NCBI GenBank assembly: GCA_016303235.1
Contig: JAEDMB010000033.1
Coordinates: forward strand, 1-16,124
Reading direction: 5' to 3'
Source: Oscillospiraceae bacterium
GTDB lineage: Bacteria; Bacillota; Clostridia; Oscillospirales; Ruminococcaceae
DNA length: 16,124 nt
Made by a program: the position numbers and the translations under genes. Positions 13,165 to 16,124 of the stretch are shown here, in pieces; position 1 is the first letter of the stretch, and each line of letters begins with the position of its first letter. The notes under the pieces were generated by a model, which had not been told where the DNA came from, made no database searches, and saw nothing but the letters and a program-made list of their open reading frames with translations.

Positions 13165-13848
13165 TCAGAAAGGCGTTGTTTCATACATTTTTCTGAGCTT
13201 TTCAAGAGCTTTTTTCTCTATTCTCGAAACATATGAACGGGAAATATCAAGTATTTCCGCAACTTCATTCTGCGTTCGTGGAAGTGTTCCGTAAAGCCCG
13301 TAACGCATTACTATTATTTTCCTCTCACGCTTTGTAAGGCACTTGTCAATAAAACGCATAAGCTGTTCGGAATAAATCATCATATCAACCTGCTGATTTA
13401 TATCCTTTCCGTCGTCCACAAGGTCGATAAGTGTTAATGTGTTTCCGTCCTTGTCGGTTTCAATCGGCTCGCTGATGTATACATCTCCTGCCGATTTTTT
13501 TGTCGCCCTGAAATTCATAAGTATTTCATTTTCTATACATCTGCTTGCATAAGTCGCAAATTTAGCTCCTTTTGTATAATCAAAAGTAGTGACAGCCTTT
13601 ATAAGACCTATTGTCCCGATTGAAATAAGCTCCTCCTGTTCCTGCTGGCTGGGATTGTATTTCTTGACTATATGTGCAACAAGCCGGAGATTATGTTCAA
13701 TAAGCTTATCTTTAGCGTTCTTGTCACCCTTATACATCATTTCAAAATATTTTTCCTCATCTTTTTTTGAAAGCGGTTTCGGGAAAACTCCCATATTATC
13801 AACATGAAGTGCAAAAAGTATAAGGCTGTTCAAAAGCTTTAAAATCAT
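13165..13848 (-). CDS. sigK: Sporulation sigma factor of the SigK type
   Basis: The protein is a 227-residue sigma-70-family factor. Region 2 is at about 47-117 (LIEHNLRLVAHIVKKY, ELISIGTIGLIKAV, KFATYASRCIENEILM) and region 4 at about 171-221 (LTKRERKIIVMRYGL, QNEVAEILDISRSYVSRIEKKAL). The first 20 residues (MILKLLNSLILFALHV) are hydrophobic and are followed by GVFPKPLSKKDEEKYF. B. subtilis pro-sigma-K has the same design, with a hydrophobic pro-sequence removed by SpoIVFB before FPQPLS. SigK directs late mother-cell genes during sporulation. The gene is intact, with no skin-type insertion. The nearest alternative is SigE, but the FPKPLS start and the ENEILM-N-FRA region favour SigK. AGGGGTG precedes the ATG. 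Confidence 0.87.
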   Translation of the reverse strand: MILKLLNSLILFALHVDNMGVFPKPLSKKDEEKYFEMMYKGDKNAKDKLIEHNLRLVAHIVKKYNPSQQEQEELISIGTIGLIKAVTTFDYTKGAKFATYASRCIENEILMNFRATKKSAGDVYISEPIETDKDGNTLTLIDLVDDGKDINQQVDMMIYSEQLMRFIDKCLTKRERKIIVMRYGLYGTLPRTQNEVAEILDISRSYVSRIEKKALEKLRKMYETTPF

Positions 13849-13888
13849 AAAATCACCCCTTAAAAAAATATAAATCCGGCAGTATTAT

Positions 13889-13897
13889 TATATTATG
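13889..13897 (-). promoter_or_regulatory. Candidate mother-cell sigma -10 element for sigK
   Basis: On the minus strand the sequence CATAATATA fits the CATANNNTA -10 pattern of SigK (and partly SigE) promoters, about 40 bases before the sigK ATG. I see no clean -35, and AT-rich sequence makes chance matches easy. Consistent with the known control of sigK but weak on its own. Confidence 0.3.
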
Positions 13898-13970
13898 TCA
13901 GAGTTGTACATAATTCGCAGAATTTCAAAAAGAAATATTTGTGCATAATTACAATTTATATAAAAAGGTC

Positions 13971-13999
13971 TTGACAAACAGTTATGAATGATGTATACT
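13971..13999 (+). promoter_or_regulatory. Promoter of the marR gene
   Basis: -35 TTGACA (13971-13976), 17-base spacer and -10 TATACT (13994-13999). It is followed directly by a dyad that probably binds the MarR product. Confidence 0.8.
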
Positions 14000-14002
14000 A
14001 TA

Positions 14003-14023
14003 ATTGCTAACAAAGATAGCTAT
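14003..14023. promoter_or_regulatory. MarR operator, site 1
   Basis: ATTGCTAA-N5-ATAGCTAT, an imperfect dyad of two 8-base arms, placed at the expected transcription start just after the -10 of marR. The TAGC/GCTA core is of the kind bound by MarR/SlyA proteins (SlyA prefers TTAGCAAGCTAA). The same sequence in perfect form lies before the next gene, which supports a real operator and autoregulation. Confidence 0.7.
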
Positions 14024-14045
14024 TTATATTAGGAAGTGATTATAT

Positions 14046-14468
14046 ATGGATTACTGCTCTATGGCGGAAGAAATCGTCAATATGCGTGGAACCCGTTCGC
14101 ATATATGTTTCGACCGTAAACTTTCAAAGACAATGAAAGGTGAAATGTTCGTTCTGAACTATCTCAAAAATCATAATAATCAGGCTCACCCAAAAAATTT
14201 AAGTGATGAAATGATTGTAAGTACAGCAAGAATTGCTGTTATTCTCAATAATCTTGAAAAAAATCAGCTTATTACACGTACTCCCGATTCTGCGGACAAC
14301 CGTCAGATTATAGTGAAGTTAAGCGAAAAGGGCATTGCCCTTCTTGAAGAACATCATCAGGAAATTGTAAAATACATGACAAAAATACTTCAGAAACTCG
14401 GAAAAACAGACGCACAGGAATATGTCCGTATTCAGAAAAAGCTTATGCGTATACTTTCCGAAAACTGA
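14046..14468 (+). CDS. MarR-family transcriptional regulator
   Basis: This 140-residue winged-helix regulator has an N-terminal dimerisation helix, a wHTH at about residues 35-95 (LSDEMIVSTARIAVILNNL as recognition region) and the wing DNRQIIVKLSEKG. A C-terminal dimerisation helix pair ends at SEN. The usual DxRxxxVxLTxxG wing pattern is conserved with small changes. MarR proteins are dimers that usually repress their own gene and a neighbour, released by a small ligand. Dyads at its own promoter and before the downstream XRE gene give two likely targets. AGGAAGTG precedes the ATG. The ligand cannot be read from the sequence. Confidence 0.9.
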   Translation: MDYCSMAEEIVNMRGTRSHICFDRKLSKTMKGEMFVLNYLKNHNNQAHPKNLSDEMIVSTARIAVILNNLEKNQLITRTPDSADNRQIIVKLSEKGIALLEEHHQEIVKYMTKILQKLGKTDAQEYVRIQKKLMRILSEN

Positions 14469-14505
14469 TATAATATCATTCACGCTTACAGTATTTTGCT
14501 GTAAG
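14466..14505 (+). promoter_or_regulatory. Possible extended -10 and leader hairpin before the XRE gene
   Basis: TGATATAAT (14466-14474) overlaps the marR stop codon and has the extended -10 form used elsewhere in the window; its -35 is poor. It is followed by a 7-bp hairpin, CTTACAG (14485-14491) / CTGTAAG (14499-14505), with no good T-run, so it would be a weak terminator at best. A transcript starting here would run through operator site 2. Confidence 0.35.
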
Positions 14506-14520
14506 TATATTTCAATCCGG

Positions 14521-14553
14521 ATTGCTAACGAAATTAGCAATTCTGTTAGCTAA
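14521..14553. promoter_or_regulatory. MarR operator, site 2
   Basis: A perfect dyad ATTGCTAA (14521-14528) / TTAGCAAT (14534-14541) with a 5-base spacer, followed by a third partial copy, TTAGCTAA (14546-14553). It lies about 20 bases before the XRE start and closely matches site 1 in arms and spacer length. Best read as a MarR binding site controlling the XRE gene. Confidence 0.75.
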
Positions 14554-14574
14554 TTAAAGAAAGGAAATAATATT

Positions 14575-14868
14575 ATGAAAGAAAATTCAACAGGAAAAAA
14601 ACTTAAATCCTTAAGAGAAAATGCAGAGTACTCCCCCGAAAAGCTTGCAAGATTTTTAAACTGTACTCCCGAACAGGTTATTCTTTGGGAAAACGGTGAA
14701 CAGGAACCTAATTTCAATCAGCTGGCAATGATGTGCAAGCTTTACAGCGTTACTCCCGATGAAATGTTTTCACACATAAATGTAAATCATCTTGTGGACA
14801 ACAGCATAAAAGATGAATTTCTCCACGAGGCATCTATAAACAGAATTTTAAGAAGTCATTACCTATAA
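14575..14868 (+). CDS. Small XRE-family helix-turn-helix protein
   Basis: This 97-residue protein has a Cro/C1-type HTH at about residues 8-62 (LKSLRENAEYSPEKLARFLN, VILWENGEQEPNFNQLAMMCKLY, VTPDEMF). A 30-residue tail (HLVDNSIKDEFLHEASINRIL) follows and has no recognised domain. It starts at ATG 14575 with AAAGGAAA ahead. Its upstream region carries the perfect copy of the MarR dyad, so it is probably a member of the MarR regulon, giving a two-regulator cascade. No toxin-like partner gene lies next to it. Its own targets are unknown. Confidence 0.85.
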   Translation: MKENSTGKKLKSLRENAEYSPEKLARFLNCTPEQVILWENGEQEPNFNQLAMMCKLYSVTPDEMFSHINVNHLVDNSIKDEFLHEASINRILRSHYL

Positions 14869-14872
14869 GAAA

Positions 14873-14911
14873 ACCGGAACGGATTTAAATTTTCCGTTCC
14901 GGTGTTTTTTT
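14873..14911. terminator. Bidirectional terminator between the two XRE genes
   Basis: An 11-bp stem ACCGGAACGGA (14873-14883) / TCCGTTCCGGT (14893-14903) with a 9-base loop, then seven Ts. The convergent XRE gene ends at 14910, so the hairpin serves both. Confidence 0.88.
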
Positions 14912-15617
14912 ACTTTTCTTTTTCCTTAAGATAATTTTTCCACCATATTTCTCTTTCTTCTGAACTCATATTATCCCACTCTTCAGTACGCTTATCTATT
15001 TCCTCGGCTGTATACCCGTCATATCCTAAGCAGGGCTTTCCGGTATCAAGAAGAATATATTCATGAATATATTCTTCAAGTCCGTTATAAATATATTCAT
15101 GTTCCATAATATTCTGAAATGTCAGAAAGTCAATAAGATGATTTTTGTATATCCTCATATTTCCGTATGATTTCGCAAGATTCGCTGTAATTTTCGCATA
15201 GTCATCACGCTTTTTTGAAAGATAAAGCTCTCTTATAATCATTGAAATGATTTTATCATTGAAAGTAATCGTTACACTTTCATTGTCACAGTTTTTCATA
15301 TCAACATAAACATCAAAATCCTTTATCAGAGAGCCAAGCTCAATTATAGTGCGGTCGCAGTATCCGACATCAGGAACTTTGCAGGATATAAGGCTGTCGG
15401 TTGTGACATTGAAATATTCCGCAATTTTCATGAGGTTTATAGCAGTCGGAATACTTTTTGCATCACAGTAATTACGCAGTGTTTTGGGGTCGATTCCGAT
15501 AATGCCCGAAAGCTTGTTTATGTTTATATTTTTTTCAAATATAAGGTCGTTCAGATTTGAGGCGAAATTCTTTTTCCACTTTATTTCGTCTTCCTTTTCG
15601 GGAGTATTGACTGACAT
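14910..15617 (-). CDS. XRE-family regulator with a C-terminal domain of unknown function
   Basis: This 235-residue protein has an HTH of the Cro/C1 type at about residues 18-78 (NLNDLIFEKNININKLSGII, IDPKTLRNYCDAKSIPTAIN, LMKIAEYFNVTTDSLI). A long C-terminal part (about 85-235) is helical and acidic, rich in Tyr, Glu and Trp near the end (EEIDKRTEEWDNMSSEERE, IWWKNYLKEK); I do not recognise it. Size and layout suggest a ligand- or peptide-sensing regulator rather than a phage repressor, but that is inference. A TTGACA/TATGAT promoter and repeated AAGGA boxes lie in its leader, and the divergent gene on the other side has matching boxes, so both may be its targets. AAAGGA lies 6 bases before the ATG. 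Confidence 0.82.
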   Translation of the reverse strand: MSVNTPEKEDEIKWKKNFASNLNDLIFEKNININKLSGIIGIDPKTLRNYCDAKSIPTAINLMKIAEYFNVTTDSLISCKVPDVGYCDRTIIELGSLIKDFDVYVDMKNCDNESVTITFNDKIISMIIRELYLSKKRDDYAKITANLAKSYGNMRIYKNHLIDFLTFQNIMEHEYIYNGLEEYIHEYILLDTGKPCLGYDGYTAEEIDKRTEEWDNMSSEEREIWWKNYLKEKEK

Positions 15618-15635
15618 ATTTTTTCCTTTCCGGAA

Positions 15636-15668
15636 TCAAGGATTTTATTCCTGAAATATAATCCTTGA
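15636..15668. repeat. Inverted repeat in the leader of the XRE gene
   Basis: TCAAGGATT (15636-15644) and AATCCTTGA (15660-15668) form a perfect 9-bp inverted repeat with a 15-base loop, close to the Shine-Dalgarno of the XRE gene. It could act as a protein-binding dyad or as a hairpin that limits translation. It also uses the AAGGATT core seen in the direct repeats next to it. Confidence 0.6.
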
Positions 15669-15728
15669 AATCCTTATAAATTTGTGTTAAAATCCTTTTA
15701 AACAAGATAAAATTCCTTAAGCAAAACT

Positions 15729-15757
15729 ATCATATCATATATATTCGTTTTTGTCAA
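15729..15757 (-). promoter_or_regulatory. Promoter of the XRE regulator gene
   Basis: On the minus strand -35 TTGACA (15757-15752), 17-base spacer, -10 TATGAT (15734-15729) with TG in the extended position. It gives a leader of about 105 bases that contains four AAGGA boxes and the inverted repeat. Confidence 0.75.
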
Positions 15758-15855
15758 TAACAAAGCTGAATTTTTGTGCAATCCTACAAAATTGAAATCT
15801 ATGACGTTCAAAAACGACATATCACTATATTTTTAACAGCGTTATAATTTTTTTA

Positions 15856-15885
15856 AAGGACATTAAAGAATTGTTTTAAGGACAT
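15856..15885 (+). repeat. Direct repeats AAGGACAT, 22 bp apart
   Basis: AAGGACAT occurs at 15856-15863 and again at 15878-15885, each preceded by a T-run and As (TTTTAAAGGACAT and TTTTAAGGACAT). A step of 22 bp is two turns of the helix, and the second copy ends 5 bases before the -35 of the downstream gene. This is a typical place for an activator site. Confidence 0.65.
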
Positions 15886-15890
15886 CTGAT

Positions 15891-15919
15891 TTGCTTTTTT
15901 TGATTGATTGTGATAAGAT
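15891..15919 (+). promoter_or_regulatory. Promoter of the gene cut by the right edge
   Basis: -35 TTGCTT (15891-15896), 17-base spacer and -10 TAAGAT (15914-15919) with TG at 15911-15912. Both boxes match 4 of 6 positions, weaker than other promoters in the window, which fits a gene needing an activator. Confidence 0.55.
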
Positions 15920-15954
15920 AAATACACAAAAAACAAACAAGGAGATATTATTGT

Positions 15955-16124
15955 ATGGTAAACTTCAGCAAATTAAAAAAAATCATCAGCAAAAACAACA
16001 ACAGCAAAAGAATACAGCAGGCTCTTGCAGTAACAGAGGCAATAAAACAGATTGCAATTCTTGGAAGAAATTTAGGAATAACATTCGATATTGCAAGTTC
16101 CGCTGTAAACGAGGTAGCAGAAGA
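15955..16124 (+). CDS. Unrecognised gene, 5' part only
   Basis: From ATG 15955, with AAGGAG 10 bases upstream, the reading frame stays open to the window end and gives 56 complete residues. The start is strongly basic and Asn/Ser-rich (MVNFSKLKKIISKNNNSKRI). A more hydrophobic helical stretch follows (QQALAVTEAIKQIAILGRNL, then GITFDIASSAVNEVAEE). I do not recognise the family. The codon use and strong Shine-Dalgarno argue that it is real. The start could be a leader-like segment of a secreted peptide or the N-terminus of a larger protein; the sequence given cannot decide. Its promoter region shares AAGGA boxes with the divergent XRE gene. Confidence 0.7.
   Translation, partial: MVNFSKLKKIISKNNNSKRIQQALAVTEAIKQIAILGRNLGITFDIASSAVNEVAE

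Larger units (their letters stand above)
15618..15954. other. Divergent regulatory region with repeated AAGGA boxes
   Basis: These 337 bases hold no gene that I can support. They contain the leader and promoter of the XRE gene on the left, the promoter of the truncated gene on the right, and AAGGA boxes beside both. Minus-strand boxes begin at 15718, 15697, 15675 and 15666 (steps of 21, 22 and 9); plus-strand boxes lie at 15856-15860 and 15878-15882 (step 22). The stretch 15760-15850 between the two promoters is AT-rich and I see nothing specific in it. Confidence 0.6.

Noticed and set aside
14575..15617. The two XRE genes as a toxin-antitoxin or phage repressor/Cro switch
   Set aside because: They converge on a shared terminator and are not divergent around a common operator; no toxin-like partner is present.
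1..16124. CRISPR arrays, insertion sequences, rRNA genes, replication origin
   Set aside because: No regularly spaced repeats, transposase motifs, rRNA-like stretches or DnaA-box clusters were seen in reading the window.

Overview
The window looks like chromosome of a low-GC, Gram-positive anaerobe of the class Clostridia, most like Ruminococcus/Oscillospiraceae. This rests on the AT-rich sequence, purine-rich Shine-Dalgarno sites, TTGACA/TATAAT promoters that nearly always carry an extended -10 (TGnTATAAT), a DnaD plus DnaI/DnaC-type primosome pair, a sporulation sigma factor of the SigK type, and DUF4250, DUF1284 and DUF2156 proteins. The assignment is inference from gene content; no 16S gene is present.

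Left part (1-6810), all on the minus strand. A strong promoter at 4770-4798 drives thyX, a DUF2156 protein, a DJ-1/PfpI protein, 5-formyltetrahydrofolate cyclo-ligase, mltG and a U32 peptidase-family protein cut by the window edge. Spacing is tight, with several overlaps or gaps of a few bases. Further right, a second promoter (6843-6871) drives a two-gene replication-initiation unit, a DnaD-like protein followed by a DnaC/DnaI-like helicase loader.

Middle (6880-10610). bioY (biotin ECF transporter S-component) and a translationally overlapping Cys-rich DUF1284 gene share a promoter whose -35 box lies inside a BirA-like inverted repeat. A bidirectional terminator separates them from a convergent two-gene unit, DUF4250 followed by a secreted InlB-type repeat protein. 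A HAD phosphatase gene and a dCMP deaminase gene converge and overlap by 17 bases. dCMP deaminase makes dUMP, the substrate of ThyX, so the window holds two consecutive steps of dTMP synthesis plus a folate-salvage enzyme.

Accessory part (10650-12680). A tRNA-Gln(UUG) with its own promoter and terminator is followed by an isolated phage-type lysis cassette: a membrane-anchored coiled-coil protein, a small holin-like protein, and a CHAP plus peptidoglycan-binding endolysin. No other phage genes are visible. The hairpins before and after the cassette share most of their stem sequence. Next to it is a TetR-family gene broken by a one-base loss in an A-run, downstream of a small two-segment membrane protein.

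Right part (12698-16124) is regulatory. It holds an intact sigK-like gene with its hydrophobic pro-sequence; a MarR regulator with a 21-bp dyad at its own promoter and a better copy before the next gene, a small XRE protein; and a second, longer XRE regulator. That regulator is divergent from a gene truncated by the window end. The 337-base region between them contains AAGGA boxes spaced 21-22 bp apart on both sides, suggesting shared control.
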